39,663 nucleotides of DNA from an uncultured Chloroflexales bacterium (GCA_937918935.1 CAKZSI010000052.1:1-39663), one strand, 5' to 3'; numbered from the stretch's first letter, positions 24,211 to 32,015 are shown. Notes: a model not told the origin generated them from the sequence alone. A program made the numbers and translations.

Positions 24211-25188
24211 TCAGGCTTTTTTTGCCCGCTCGACCTCCTCGCGCGCCTGCCGCGCCTGTTCATCGAGTTCGGTGCGGAGTCGTTCAACCACCGCCAGATC
24301 CTCGCCGATCTCCCTGGCCTCAGCCACAATCGTTTCGTAGGTGGCGGCGGCCTGAAGCAACTGCTCGTTGGCAGGCTTCTCGCGGCGCTCCAACTGCTCG
24401 GCGGTCTCCTTGAAACGGAGCTGGGCCGCGACAAAGCGATCGCTGGCGGCGCGCTGGAGCTGGCTCAGCCGCTCCACTTCAGCCGGAGGGTAGGAGACCC
24501 GGTCGAACTTCGCCTTCTCCGCGGCGGCGTTGAAACGCTGGCCGAGAGCGGTGATAAGCGCCGCGGCCTCCTCGCGGGCATCTTTGAGCCGCTGCTGGGC
24601 GGCGCCACGGGCCTTCGCCGCACGCCGCCGGCGAGCCAGGGCGTAGCCGCCTGCGCCCAGAGCCGCCAGGCCGCCAACACCAACGACAATCGGTGTTGGA
24701 TCAATGTTGGTGCCGCCGCCGGGTTGGGGTGGGTTCTTTATCGACTCCTCAATCGCCCCGAGGGCCGTGGTCACGCCGCGGGTAAAATCGCCGGCGGAGA
24801 GACCAGGGTTAAGGGCGGTGGTGCGGATGTACTCGGCATTGTCGTTGACTTCGAGTGCCGCGTTCCAGTCATCGCCATAGCTGATCTCGCTATAGCGCTG
24901 GTTGAGCGCGACATAGATGGCGATGGCATTGGTGCGCATCGCGCCGTCGCTGCGCATCAGGCCGTCGTCCACGAGACGTTCGGTAAAATCGTTGGAACCG
25001 CCGTCTTCCACCAGGTAGACCGCCACGGCGGCCCCCCGGTTGACCAGGGGGCGGGCGGCTCGCTCGACCGCGTTCCGGTCCAGGCGCCCGCCGGGGTCGC
25101 GGATGATCAACTGGCCCTGGGCGAGGGCCGGAACCGCCAGCAGCAGCAGGAGGGCCACCGCGGCTGCGAGACGGATCAACTGGCGCAT
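24211..25188 (-). CDS. TPM-domain (YgcG-like) membrane protein, first half
   Basis: 325 residues to a TGA at 24211. The signal peptide MRQLIRLAAAVALLLLLAVPALA is followed by a TPM_phosphatase domain (about 28-150) with LDRNAVERAARPL, VAVYLVEDG, AIYVALNQRYSEISYGDDW and FTRGVTTALGAIEESI. A membrane helix (PIVVGVGGLAALGAGGYALA) precedes RRRR, and a cytoplasmic coiled coil reaches EEVERAKKA-stop. The stop truncates a helix in mid-run. A -1 shift at A-AAA-AAA continues it as KKSLTGAADRLAVLGEELA into the gene at 22466, giving about 907 residues. AGAGGAG precedes the ATG. It starts 21 bp after the gamma-synthase stop, so the two probably form an operon. Confidence 0.88.
   Translation of the reverse strand: MRQLIRLAAAVALLLLLAVPALAQGQLIIRDPGGRLDRNAVERAARPLVNRGAAVAVYLVEDGGSNDFTERLVDDGLMRSDGAMRTNAIAIYVALNQRYSEISYGDDWNAALEVNDNAEYIRTTALNPGLSAGDFTRGVTTALGAIEESIKNPPQPGGGTNIDPTPIVVGVGGLAALGAGGYALARRRRAAKARGAAQQRLKDAREEAAALITALGQRFNAAAEKAKFDRVSYPPAEVERLSQLQRAASDRFVAAQLRFKETAEQLERREKPANEQLLQAAATYETIVAEAREIGEDLAVVERLRTELDEQARQAREEVERAKKA
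24217..24239 (-). promoter_or_regulatory. Candidate programmed -1 frameshift site (A-AAA-AAA with upstream SD)
   Basis: On the minus strand AGGAGG (24239-24234) is followed by 10 nt and then A7 (24223-24217), read in the first frame as GC-A-AAA-AAA-G. This is the canonical X-XXY-YYZ phasing. Re-reading one A enters the frame of the downstream half with no stop until 22466. A GACCG/CGGTC stem can form just downstream. In dnaX, a Shine-Dalgarno element at about this distance stimulates -1 shifting on A-AAA-AAG. A one-base sequencing error in the A run is the main alternative. Confidence 0.55.
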
Positions 25189-25209
25189 GGCAGTTTTCTC
25201 CTCTGGCTT

Positions 25210-26358
25210 TTAATCGGCAGCCTCCAGGGCCTGTTCCAGGTCGGCAAGGAGGTCGTCCACGTCCTCGATGCCGACGCTGAGGCGCACCAGGCCGGCGGGA
25301 ACCTCCAGGGGCGAACCGGCGACGGAGGCGTGGGTCATGGCGGCGGGAACCTCGATCAGGCTCTCGACGCCGCCAAGGCTTTCGGCCAGGGTGAAGAGGC
25401 GTGTGCGGCTAACGAGACGGTGGGCGGCGGGCGCACCTCCCGCGGCTACGAATGAGACCATGCCGCTGAAGCCATGCATCTGACGGCAGGCCAGGTCATA
25501 CTGTGGATGTTCGGGCAGCCCGGGGTAGAATACCTGCGTCACGGCGGGATGGCCCTGCAGGAATCGGGCGACGGCGAGGGCGTTTTCGCCGTGCTGGCGC
25601 ATGCGGATGGCGAGGGTCTTGATCCCCCGCAGCACCAGCCAGCAATCGAAGGGGCCGGGGGTGGCCCCGGCGGCGTTCTGCGTGAAGCGCAGCCGGGCGG
25701 CGACCTCGTCCTGCGAGGTGATCACCGCGCCGCCAACCACATCGGAATGCCCCCCGAGGTACTTGGTGGTGGAATGGAGCACGATATCGGCGCCGAGTGC
25801 GAGGGGCCGCTGGCAGGCGGGGGAGGCGAAGGTATTGTCAACCACCGTCAGCGCGCCGTGCTGGTGCCCGATGGCGCTGATCGCGGCGATGTCGGCCAGC
25901 TTCAGGAGAGGGTTCGTAGGTGTTTCGAGCCAGATCAGGCGCGTGGCGGGGCGCAACGCCGCCGCCACGCGCTCCGGGTCGCGAGTGTCAACAAAACTGG
26001 TGCTGATGCCCTTGTCTTCCAGCACACGCTTGAAAAGCCGGTAGGTGCCGCCGTACACATCGTCGCCGCAGAGCACGTGATCGCCCGCCCGCAGCAGGGC
26101 CAGGGCGATGGTGGTTTCGGCGGCCAGGCCAGAGGCGAAGCACAGGCCGTGCGCGCCACCTTCGAGAGAGGCGAGGGCCGTTTCCAGCGCGGTGCGAGTG
26201 GGGTTGCCAGAGCGGGCATAGTCGTAGCCCTTGTGCACGCCCACGGCTTCCTGAGCAAAGGTGCTGGTCTGGTAAATCGGGACGATCACCGCGCCGGTGG
26301 CGGGGTCGGGTTCCTGACCGGCGTGGATGGCGCGGGTGGAAAAACCGTAGTCGGGCAT
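25210..26358 (-). CDS. metB: PLP-dependent cystathionine gamma-synthase/lyase family enzyme
   Basis: 382 residues, full length for the Cys/Met metabolism PLP family. The PLP lysine is in HSTTKYLGGHSDVVGG; YDYARSGNPTR holds the phosphate-contacting Tyr-x-Arg; FASGLAAE and VVDNTFASP are also intact. It catalyses gamma-replacement or gamma-elimination on activated homoserine or cystathionine; sequence alone does not separate synthase from lyase. A second family member lies at 32016. GGAGGCGACG precedes the ATG at 26358, which matches the usual N-terminus (PDYGFSTRAIHAG). It is followed 21 bp later by the TPM gene. Confidence 0.9.
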   Translation of the reverse strand: MPDYGFSTRAIHAGQEPDPATGAVIVPIYQTSTFAQEAVGVHKGYDYARSGNPTRTALETALASLEGGAHGLCFASGLAAETTIALALLRAGDHVLCGDDVYGGTYRLFKRVLEDKGISTSFVDTRDPERVAAALRPATRLIWLETPTNPLLKLADIAAISAIGHQHGALTVVDNTFASPACQRPLALGADIVLHSTTKYLGGHSDVVGGAVITSQDEVAARLRFTQNAAGATPGPFDCWLVLRGIKTLAIRMRQHGENALAVARFLQGHPAVTQVFYPGLPEHPQYDLACRQMHGFSGMVSFVAAGGAPAAHRLVSRTRLFTLAESLGGVESLIEVPAAMTHASVAGSPLEVPAGLVRLSVGIEDVDDLLADLEQALEAAD

Positions 26359-26392
26359 CGTCGCCTCCGTGGCTGTAATGGGCCGCACCGGG

Positions 26393-26401
26393 ATTATAGC
26401 A
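26393..26401 (-). promoter_or_regulatory. Extended -10 promoter for the gamma-synthase operon
   Basis: On the minus strand TG-C-TATAAT (26401-26393): a perfect -10 hexamer with the extended TG. The -35 region is not recognisable. The start codon is 35 nt downstream. Confidence 0.55.
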
Positions 26402-26433
26402 CGCTGATCATAGTCGGAACGGCCCGGCAGGAG

Positions 26434-26439
26434 TATAAT
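26434..26439 (+). promoter_or_regulatory. Perfect -10 hexamer facing a 300-bp non-coding stretch
   Basis: TATAAT at 26434-26439 with a poor -35 (TAGTCG at 17 bp). It faces away from the gamma-synthase promoter and toward the hairpin at 26554. It may start a small RNA or a long leader for the gene at 26742. Confidence 0.35.
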
Positions 26440-26553
26440 GGTGCGTAGAAATACCCCGCGCCCCGCGGCGGGAGATGGTTCTTGCTCAAGCTCTGGCCAC
26501 CCGAACCAGAGGAGCTGTAACGTCCAGGGGGAGGCCCCTAGACTTCACGCATT

Positions 26554-26590
26554 GCGTTGGTTCTGGCGGCGTAGCCGCCAGAACCAACGC
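26554..26590. repeat. Perfect 17-bp hairpin with GTA loop
   Basis: GCGTTGGTTCTGGCGGC (26554-26570), GTA, then the exact complement (26574-26590). It is the longest perfect short-loop stem in the window. It has the GGC-GTA-GCC core shared with the dispersed palindromes at 4921 and 13339. No T-run follows. Confidence 0.85.
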
Positions 26591-26677
26591 CATATGGCTC
26601 TATCAAGCGGTATGGCCGCCCTACCCCTCCTGCGGGAAGCGGACCTTCTATCGGCCCTGCCCCCTGGACAAAGGGTA

Positions 26678-26706
26678 TTGTTTAGAACGTCAACTTGCGG
26701 TATGAT
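26678..26706 (+). promoter_or_regulatory. Sigma-70 promoter for small membrane protein
   Basis: TTGTTT (26678-26683), 17-bp spacer, TATGAT (26701-26706). The ATG is 36 bp after the -10 box. Confidence 0.55.
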
Positions 26707-26741
26707 ATGACAACGAGAAGCCGCAGAAAGGCAGGGGTGCC

Positions 26742-26942
26742 ATGAATGACGCGCTGATTATGTTCGGCATCATGCTGTTCGTGCTGGTGGCGCAGGGGAT
26801 CCTGTGGGCCTGGGTGTTTACCGAGCGCAACCGTAAGATTCCCGATGTGAAGATCATGAACTGGCGCGAGTTGCTCGAAATGTCGCAGAAGGGGATCGAA
26901 GACGCCTATCGCCGCGCGCGGAGCGGTCTGACACGGCGGTAG
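26742..26942 (+). CDS. Small single-pass membrane protein, unknown
   Basis: 66 residues. One N-terminal hydrophobic helix (ALIMFGIMLFVLVAQGILWAWVF) is followed by a basic, amphipathic cytoplasmic tail (TERNRKIPDVKIMNW ... YRRARSGLTRR). No family is recognised. Its own promoter, a GGCAGGGG ribosome-binding site and a strong terminator hairpin support a real gene. It is convergent with the Crp/Fnr gene and overlaps its terminator. Confidence 0.7.
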   Translation: MNDALIMFGIMLFVLVAQGILWAWVFTERNRKIPDVKIMNWRELLEMSQKGIEDAYRRARSGLTRR

Positions 26943-26966
26943 GACTGCATCCAGGCTTCGTTGTTG

Positions 26967-27001
26967 GGCCGAAGGATTGGCTGCACCAATCCTTCGGCCT
27001 T
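26967..27001. terminator. Bidirectional terminator between convergent genes
   Basis: GGCCGAAGGATTGG (26967-26980), loop CTGCA, then its exact complement (26986-26999), a 14-bp perfect stem. It ends at the stop codon of the crp-type gene and 24 bp past the small membrane-protein stop. Confidence 0.7.
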
Positions 27002-27701
27002 ACTGTCGTCCTGCGAGGCGCTGCAACTGTTCCACGTCGATCAACGAAATAACATCGTCGTCAATGCGGATCATCCCGGCTTCACGCAGTTCGCCGATGG
27101 CCCTGGTAACGGTCTCGCGATAGGAGCCAATCATCTCGGCGAGTTGCTGGTGGGTGTAGCGCACGACGATGGGCGGGCTGTCGGGGAGGGCCGCGGGCAG
27201 GGACGGGAGCCCTGCCAGGTTGAGGAGCACGCTGGCGAGGCGCTGGGCGACGTTTTTGAAGGCGATGTCGGCCAGTTTATTCTCCATGGCGCGCAGGCGC
27301 TGGCCCATCAGTTCCATGAAGGCAAGGGCTACCTGAGGGTAGCGTTCGAGGATGCGGCGCAGGGTATCGCGCCCGATCAGCCCGATGACGCACTCGGTCA
27401 TCGCCTCGGCAAAGGTGTCGTGGAGCCACTGCCCCACCAGGGTCATCTCGCCGAAGATCGTGACCGGTTCGAGCACCATGAGCGTTAGCGCACGGCCCTC
27501 GGGCGAGAGCTTGTAGATCCGCACGCGCCCGGAGCGCAGCACGAAGAGTTGCTCGCCAACTTCATTGGGTGAATGGAAGATCTGCCCGGCAGGGTAGATG
27601 CTGTAGCTGATCAGGCGTTCGATCTCGGCCCGCTCGGCGGCGCCGAGGTGGGCGAAGATGTCGCCCGCAGTTACGCAGTGGATGGCGGGTTCATTGGTCA
27701 T
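27000..27701 (-). CDS. Crp/Fnr-family transcriptional regulator
   Basis: 233 residues. An N-terminal cyclic-nucleotide-binding-like beta-roll (about 15-125; QIFHSPNEVGEQLFVLRSGRV, IFGEMTLVGQ) is joined by a long dimerisation helix to a winged helix-turn-helix (about 155-225). The recognition segment is HQQLAEMIGSYRETVTRAIGELREAGMI. There is no Fnr-type N-terminal Cys cluster. Residues contacting cAMP are only partly conserved (GEMTLV instead of GELALM), so the ligand is uncertain. The ATG overlaps the argB TGA (ATGA), indicating translational coupling. Confidence 0.92.
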   Translation of the reverse strand: MTNEPAIHCVTAGDIFAHLGAAERAEIERLISYSIYPAGQIFHSPNEVGEQLFVLRSGRVRIYKLSPEGRALTLMVLEPVTIFGEMTLVGQWLHDTFAEAMTECVIGLIGRDTLRRILERYPQVALAFMELMGQRLRAMENKLADIAFKNVAQRLASVLLNLAGLPSLPAALPDSPPIVVRYTHQQLAEMIGSYRETVTRAIGELREAGMIRIDDDVISLIDVEQLQRLAGRQ

Positions 27702-28489
27702 GAATTAGAACCTGGGAGCGCGCCCGACGGTTCGTCGAGCGCGCCGGCAATGCGCGTGCCGCCCTCCGTGAAGCCGGCAAGGTTGGTGATACGCGCCGCG
27801 ACGGCGCCAGCGGCGAGTGCGTCGAGGGCCGCGCGCACCTTGGGGATCATGCCGCCGCTGATGGCCCCCCTGGCGATGGCCGCCTCGATGGCCGCCGCAT
27901 TGAGCCGGGGGGCGATGTGGCCGTCGAGGATGACACCAGGCACATTGCTGACAAAGACCAGTTCGCTGTCTCCCAGCGCCCCGGCGATGGCCTGGGCGAC
28001 CATGTCGGCGTTGATGTTGTAGCTCAGCCCATCGGATTCGCCCATAGCCACGGGCGCGAACACCGGTAGCCAGCCTAGATCGAGCATCGCGCGGATGGCG
28101 GCAACATCAACGCCAGTAACCACCCCGACGCGACCAAGGTCGGCTCCATCGGGGCGGTAGGGCGCGCAACGCAGCAACCCCAGGTCAATGCCGCTGAGAC
28201 CCACCGCGCGGGCGCCGCGCGTCACCAGATGAGCCACCAGCCGCTTGTTGATCGTGCCACAGACCACCGCCTGCATAATCGCCATCGCCTCGGGCGAGGT
28301 TACTCGCAGCCCCGCGATGAACTGCACCGGCAGGCCGGCGCGGTCCAGGGCCGCGCTGATTTCCTTGCCGCCCCCGTGCACCAGTACCAGCGGCCCGCCA
28401 AAGGCAGCCACGGCGGCGCTCAGGCCCTCCAGAAAGGCCGGCTCGTCCAGTTCGTTGCCGCCGACTTTCACCACGGTAATGCGTGCCAC
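27698..28489 (-). CDS. argB: Acetylglutamate kinase
   Basis: 263 residues from GTG. The amino-acid kinase fold converts N-acetylglutamate to N-acetylglutamyl phosphate, the second step of arginine synthesis. Motifs include VVKVGGNELDEP (phosphate-binding Lys and GG), LVHGGGKEIS, GLRVTSPEAMAIMQAVVCGTINKRLVAHL, spanning residues about 60-90 (substrate site), YNINADMVAQAIAGAL and the C-terminal SGGMIPKVRAALDAL with the catalytic Lys. No N-terminal helix for allosteric arginine binding is seen. GTG at 28489 was chosen because GGGGAG lies 8 bases upstream; the ATG at 28513 has no such site. No other arg gene is in the window, and it is coupled to a crp-type gene. LysW-aminoadipate kinase is a less likely reading. 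Confidence 0.88.
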   Translation of the reverse strand: MARITVVKVGGNELDEPAFLEGLSAAVAAFGGPLVLVHGGGKEISAALDRAGLPVQFIAGLRVTSPEAMAIMQAVVCGTINKRLVAHLVTRGARAVGLSGIDLGLLRCAPYRPDGADLGRVGVVTGVDVAAIRAMLDLGWLPVFAPVAMGESDGLSYNINADMVAQAIAGALGDSELVFVSNVPGVILDGHIAPRLNAAAIEAAIARGAISGGMIPKVRAALDALAAGAVAARITNLAGFTEGGTRIAGALDEPSGALPGSNS

Positions 28490-28577
28490 ACGCTGTGCTC
28501 CCCGGAGGAACATATCGAAACCGCGGTCAGGGCTGCGCCCTCCACGAAACTCGTAACATATGGCTCACGGTTATTTC

Positions 28578-28606
28578 AGGATAACAATATTTCTAAGAAG
28601 ATGCAA
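28578..28606 (-). promoter_or_regulatory. Candidate promoter for argB-crp
   Basis: On the minus strand TTGCAT (28606-28601), 17-bp spacer, TATCCT (28583-28578). The leader to the GTG is about 80 nt. It lies in an AT-rich island in an otherwise GC-rich gap. Confidence 0.5.
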
Positions 28607-28650
28607 GCCGGCCTTACACTCAACCAGACGTCGGCGACCGAGGGTGTTAT

Positions 28651-29619
28651 TTACCCCGCCTCGCCGCTTGTCGGCGCGAGTGCCGCGAGCCGCATTGTCA
28701 GGTCATCGCCCCGCCAGGCCGCCAGACGGCGCCGGTACAGCAGGGCCATCCAGATTGGCAGCAGGGGCAGGGCGACATTAACCGCGCCTACCCAGACCGC
28801 CGCAGTAATGGCGCGCCCGGCGAGCGACTCGGCGCCGAGTAGAAAGAGTACTGGCAGTGACACCAGCACTCCGATAGCCAGCGTTGCGGCCACGGCAATC
28901 GCGCCAAAGACCAGGCTGGCGCAGACGAAGGTCAGGAGGTTCTGGCCGAAACGGTAGAAGGTGAGATCAAGACTGCGTCTGATGGCCTGGCCCGCCGTAA
29001 GGTGTTCGTGCACGAAGGGCTGCACGGCGAAGATCGCGCTGCTGTAGGCCGCGCCATTGACAACCAGCAAGACCGCGTAGATCAGCACCACCCCGAGGAT
29101 GACGGCCACGATCCCCGCCACCGACACCGCCGTGCCCGCTGGTCCCCCAACAACACTGGCCGAAGAAAACACCACAAAGCCTGCGAAGCCGAACACATAG
29201 GCCACGCAGATACAAACGCTGCTGATCACCGATACTACGCTCACCGCCACCACGACGAACACCGTCCCGTAGCAGCCCATGCCAAGCATGCGGAGCGGTC
29301 CCAGGGCCAGGGCCCCGCGCAGGGTGACGGCCTCGCCGTTGGCGGCCATCGCGGCGGCGCGGCTCACCGCACCCATTACGTACAGACCGAGGGGCAGACC
29401 CGGCAGTGTGGCCAGGAGGAGGAGCACCGTGCCCGATGGGGTGGCGAGCCAGTCGCTGGCGATGACCGACGCGGTAAGCAGCGCACCGGCGGGCAGAGCA
29501 GCGAGGGAAGCCAGCATCAGCATGCGCGGAAAGGTGCGTCGGTACAGGCGCAGGCCCTCGTCGAGCAGATCGAGGACCGGCTCCAGCACTGCCCGCAGGG
29601 ATTGTCGCTGTGTACGCAT
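28651..29619 (-). CDS. Polytopic membrane protein of unknown function
   Basis: 322 residues with about six membrane helices (for example MLMLASLAALPAGALLTASVIA, VVVAVSVVSVISSVCICVAYVF, VAGIVAVILGVVLIYAVLLVV). A conserved-looking loop, YSSAIFAVQPFVHEHLTAGQAIRRSLDLT (residues about 192-220), resembles the amphipathic segment of membrane proteins related to glycerophosphodiesterase membrane domains, but no firm family is assigned. AGAGGAGGCA precedes the ATG at 29619. It follows the DUF4350 gene, separated by a GGGAAACC palindrome. Confidence 0.75.
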   Translation of the reverse strand: MRTQRQSLRAVLEPVLDLLDEGLRLYRRTFPRMLMLASLAALPAGALLTASVIASDWLATPSGTVLLLLATLPGLPLGLYVMGAVSRAAAMAANGEAVTLRGALALGPLRMLGMGCYGTVFVVVAVSVVSVISSVCICVAYVFGFAGFVVFSSASVVGGPAGTAVSVAGIVAVILGVVLIYAVLLVVNGAAYSSAIFAVQPFVHEHLTAGQAIRRSLDLTFYRFGQNLLTFVCASLVFGAIAVAATLAIGVLVSLPVLFLLGAESLAGRAITAAVWVGAVNVALPLLPIWMALLYRRRLAAWRGDDLTMRLAALAPTSGEAG

Positions 29620-29640
29620 TGCCTCCTCTGGCAGGGCATT

Positions 29641-29657
29641 GGGAAACCAGGTTTCCC
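29641..29657. repeat. Perfect GGGAAACC-A-GGTTTCCC palindrome
   Basis: Eight-base arms around a single A, in the 82-bp gap between the DUF4350 gene and the membrane-protein gene. It is a copy of the dispersed family seen at 12074, 22291 and 33246. Confidence 0.75.
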
Positions 29658-29701
29658 ACCTTCACCCAATCGCTGCTGGCGGAGGACCTCACCCTCTATC
29701 G

Positions 29702-30850
29702 CTAGAGATTGCCGTCTGCAATCTGATCGGCCTCGGCCACCAGGCGCAGGAGCACGGCATCGCTGGCGACCGGGGCGGCCATGGCCGTCAGGAGGGCGCT
29801 GGCGCGTGCGGCGCGCTCAGGGGCGATGGCGGCCAGGGCGGCCAGAAAGGCCGCGTCGTCGAGGTGTGGGCTCAGCCCGCTGGCGCGGGCCAGGCGCCGT
29901 TTGAAGGTCGCGCGGTAGTGGGCCTGCAGCGCCTCGCGCTTGCCGGCACGGTGCAGCAAACCGGCCATACTCTCCAGATATTCGGCGCTGCTGCGGCGCG
30001 CGATCTCCTCACGCAGCGGCGTCGCCCGGCCAAAGCGCCGCCCGGTGAGCGCCAGGTAGGCGGCCAGTGTTAGCGCGGTGTAGAGAATGGCCCACCCCCA
30101 GGGGGTGCCGAGTAGCAGCGCGCGCAACGAGGGCTGGCTGACGAACCCGTGGTGGTACTCGTCGAAAACCACGCGCCTGCCCGGTGGCACACGCCGAAGC
30201 ATGTTCAGCACCATGGCCGCATTGTCGCCATCGTCCAGACCGGCGTTGGTGAAGGGGTACAGCGCGGCGCTGGCAAAGACATAACCGGCCCCATATGGCA
30301 GACCCAGCACCAGCGGTGCGTTGTTGGCGCCTGCCAGGGGCGCGGCGTCTGCACGGGTAGTGCGCAGGGCCGTGGTGGTGCCGGCAACCACGGCGCGGGC
30401 TGGCGGTGCACTAAAAGCCGGCTGGAGCACCGGCGCCGGTTCGAGCGACTGGTCCGGCGGCGGGGTAAAGAGTGCCAGGTCGAAGACCCGAAACAACGGC
30501 GCCGCTCCCCCCAGTTGCCCGGGGCGGTCGTCGGCCACTATCAGAATACCGCCTTTCTCAACCCAGTCTGCCACCGCCGTGGCTTCGTCGAGGGTATAGT
30601 GCTCGCTGGGGCCGAGGACGATCAGCATGGCCGCTTCAGGGTCGGGCACAAAGCGCTCGCGGTACTGCAAACGGCGCACATCGTAGCCAAGGGCGTCGAT
30701 CCAGCGGTAGAGCGCCAGCGCCCCACGTGGCCCGCTGGCGTGGCTGCTGGCGCCGATGCCCGGCACACTGGCCGCCCGTCCCGGCCCCAGGGCGATAAAC
30801 AGCGCCAGAGCAGCAAACAGGCTGGCGAGGATGAGGATGTCACGCCGCAT
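29702..30850 (-). CDS. DUF4350-domain membrane protein
   Basis: 382 residues. The N-terminal membrane helix is MRRDILILASLFAALALFIALG. A DUF4350 domain follows with GPRGALALYRWIDALGYDVRRL, YTLDEATAVADWVEKGGILIVADD and RRVVFDEYHHGF. A second helix (WGWAILYTALTLAAYLAL) precedes a cytoplasmic helical tail. DUF4350 proteins usually sit with DUF4129, MoxR and DUF58 genes; only DUF4129 is here. The ATG at 30850 has GGGAG at 10 bases; the ATG at 30859 is too close to it. The gene overlaps the DUF4129 stop by 11 bp, indicating coupling. Confidence 0.88.
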   Translation of the reverse strand: MRRDILILASLFAALALFIALGPGRAASVPGIGASSHASGPRGALALYRWIDALGYDVRRLQYRERFVPDPEAAMLIVLGPSEHYTLDEATAVADWVEKGGILIVADDRPGQLGGAAPLFRVFDLALFTPPPDQSLEPAPVLQPAFSAPPARAVVAGTTTALRTTRADAAPLAGANNAPLVLGLPYGAGYVFASAALYPFTNAGLDDGDNAAMVLNMLRRVPPGRRVVFDEYHHGFVSQPSLRALLLGTPWGWAILYTALTLAAYLALTGRRFGRATPLREEIARRSSAEYLESMAGLLHRAGKREALQAHYRATFKRRLARASGLSPHLDDAAFLAALAAIAPERAARASALLTAMAAPVASDAVLLRLVAEADQIADGNL

Positions 30851-31835
30851 CGCCGGCATGCTCCCGCAATTCGCCTACCCGGCGCGCATACTCGGCATAC
30901 TCCCGGGCATCGATCGGCGCCTTGCCGTACCAGACCCGGTCGGCGGTTTCCACGACCGGTTCGAGGCGTTCGTGCAGCGGAGGCTGATCGCGCAGGCGGG
31001 CCAGGTGCTCACGGTTGGTCTGGTGAGGTTCATAGCGCAGGCGCCCGCGCTCATCGAGCCACAGGAGCGCGGCCAGGGCCAGCACGCGCACGGCCTCGCG
31101 GTAGTTGCCCTCGCGGGCAAGTTCGTCGGCGCGATTGCGCGCCTCGGCGGCGGTCTGCACCGTCGCGGCGGGCCGGGCGTCCAGACGGCTCTCCGTCCGC
31201 AGGGTCCGGCGCAGGTCCCGTAGCCACAGCCACAGCACCGCGAGGACCAGGGCGCCGCCGGCGGCGAGCAGCGCCCAGCCAGCGACGGTTCCAGAGGGAC
31301 CAGCCGCCTCGCCGATGGGTCCGGGTAGACCCTCCAGCAGGCGCGCCAGGCGCTCAAAGAACTGGTCGAGAGGACCGGGTTCGCGTGGCCGCGACTCGGG
31401 GCGGGCGAAGGGTGGACGGGCGAGAATCTCCTTCAGCCGTTCCAGAGCGTCGTCCGGAGGAGACGGACCGGCCCCCGCCAGGGTGTCAATCAGGGCGCCG
31501 AGGCGCGCAGCGATCAGGGGCAGGCGCGGCTCAGGACGCGCCAGTTCCTCGGCCAGCCAGCGATTGTCCACCGGCGCGCTTTCGCCATCGGGGAGCGCCA
31601 CCGAGGTGGTGGCGATCAGACGGGGAGCCACCAGGTCCAGGCTGATGCGATCGCCCCGTTCGGCGGCCGCGCGCGCCTCGCGCAGGGCCTGTTCGTAGGC
31701 CGCCAGGCTCAGGGTGGCCTCCTGAGCAGCCACTGGTACGGCCCACGCCAGCAAGGGTAGAATGATCAACCCTGCGATACCAGACAGGAACAATGCGACG
31801 ATGCGGCGGTACGTGGTGATGGGGCGAAGGGCCAT
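30840..31835 (-). CDS. DUF4129-domain membrane protein
   Basis: 331 residues. The N-terminus is an export signal or anchor (IVALFLSGIAGLIILPLLAWAVPVAAQ). An extracytoplasmic helical region and a central helix (TVAGWALLAAGGALVLAVLWLWL) follow, then the cytoplasmic DUF4129 domain: ARNRADELAREGNYREAVRVLALAALLWLDERG in residues about 235-268, HQTNREHL, and VVETADRVWYGKAPIDAREY. The YG-x-x-PIDAREY ending is typical. The function is unknown; family members are often linked to transglutaminase-like proteins or MoxR ATPases. The ATG at 31835 was chosen because the signal begins there. It leads the minus-strand group with DUF4350. Confidence 0.87.
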   Translation of the reverse strand: MALRPITTYRRIVALFLSGIAGLIILPLLAWAVPVAAQEATLSLAAYEQALREARAAAERGDRISLDLVAPRLIATTSVALPDGESAPVDNRWLAEELARPEPRLPLIAARLGALIDTLAGAGPSPPDDALERLKEILARPPFARPESRPREPGPLDQFFERLARLLEGLPGPIGEAAGPSGTVAGWALLAAGGALVLAVLWLWLRDLRRTLRTESRLDARPAATVQTAAEARNRADELAREGNYREAVRVLALAALLWLDERGRLRYEPHQTNREHLARLRDQPPLHERLEPVVETADRVWYGKAPIDAREYAEYARRVGELREHAGDAA

Positions 31836-31856
31836 AGTGCTGGTGTTTGCCTTTGT

Positions 31857-31893
31857 GGATGGCTGTTCTGGTTGGCCATCCCCACTTATTGTA
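31857..31893 (-). promoter_or_regulatory. Possible -10 box and leader hairpin for DUF4129 gene
   Basis: On the minus strand TACAAT (31893-31888), preceded by ATTTGG and a poor -35. The predicted leader begins with a hairpin, GGATGGC/GCCATCC (31881-31857). Confidence 0.35.
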
Positions 31894-31948
31894 CCAAATG
31901 TGGCGTAAAGCCGTCCCGTCGAGAAGGCTCTATGCCACGCCGGAGCAA

Positions 31949-31977
31949 TTGACAACCAGCCACCACGCGCGTACCAT
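31949..31977 (+). promoter_or_regulatory. Consensus sigma-70 promoter for second gamma-synthase gene
   Basis: TTGACA (31949-31954), exactly 17 bp, TACCAT (31972-31977). The leader to the GTG at 32016 is about 32 nt and includes AAGGAG. Confidence 0.75.
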
Positions 31978-32015
31978 TGCCGGCGATGACACCCGGCTTG
32001 CGGAAGGAGATCCCG

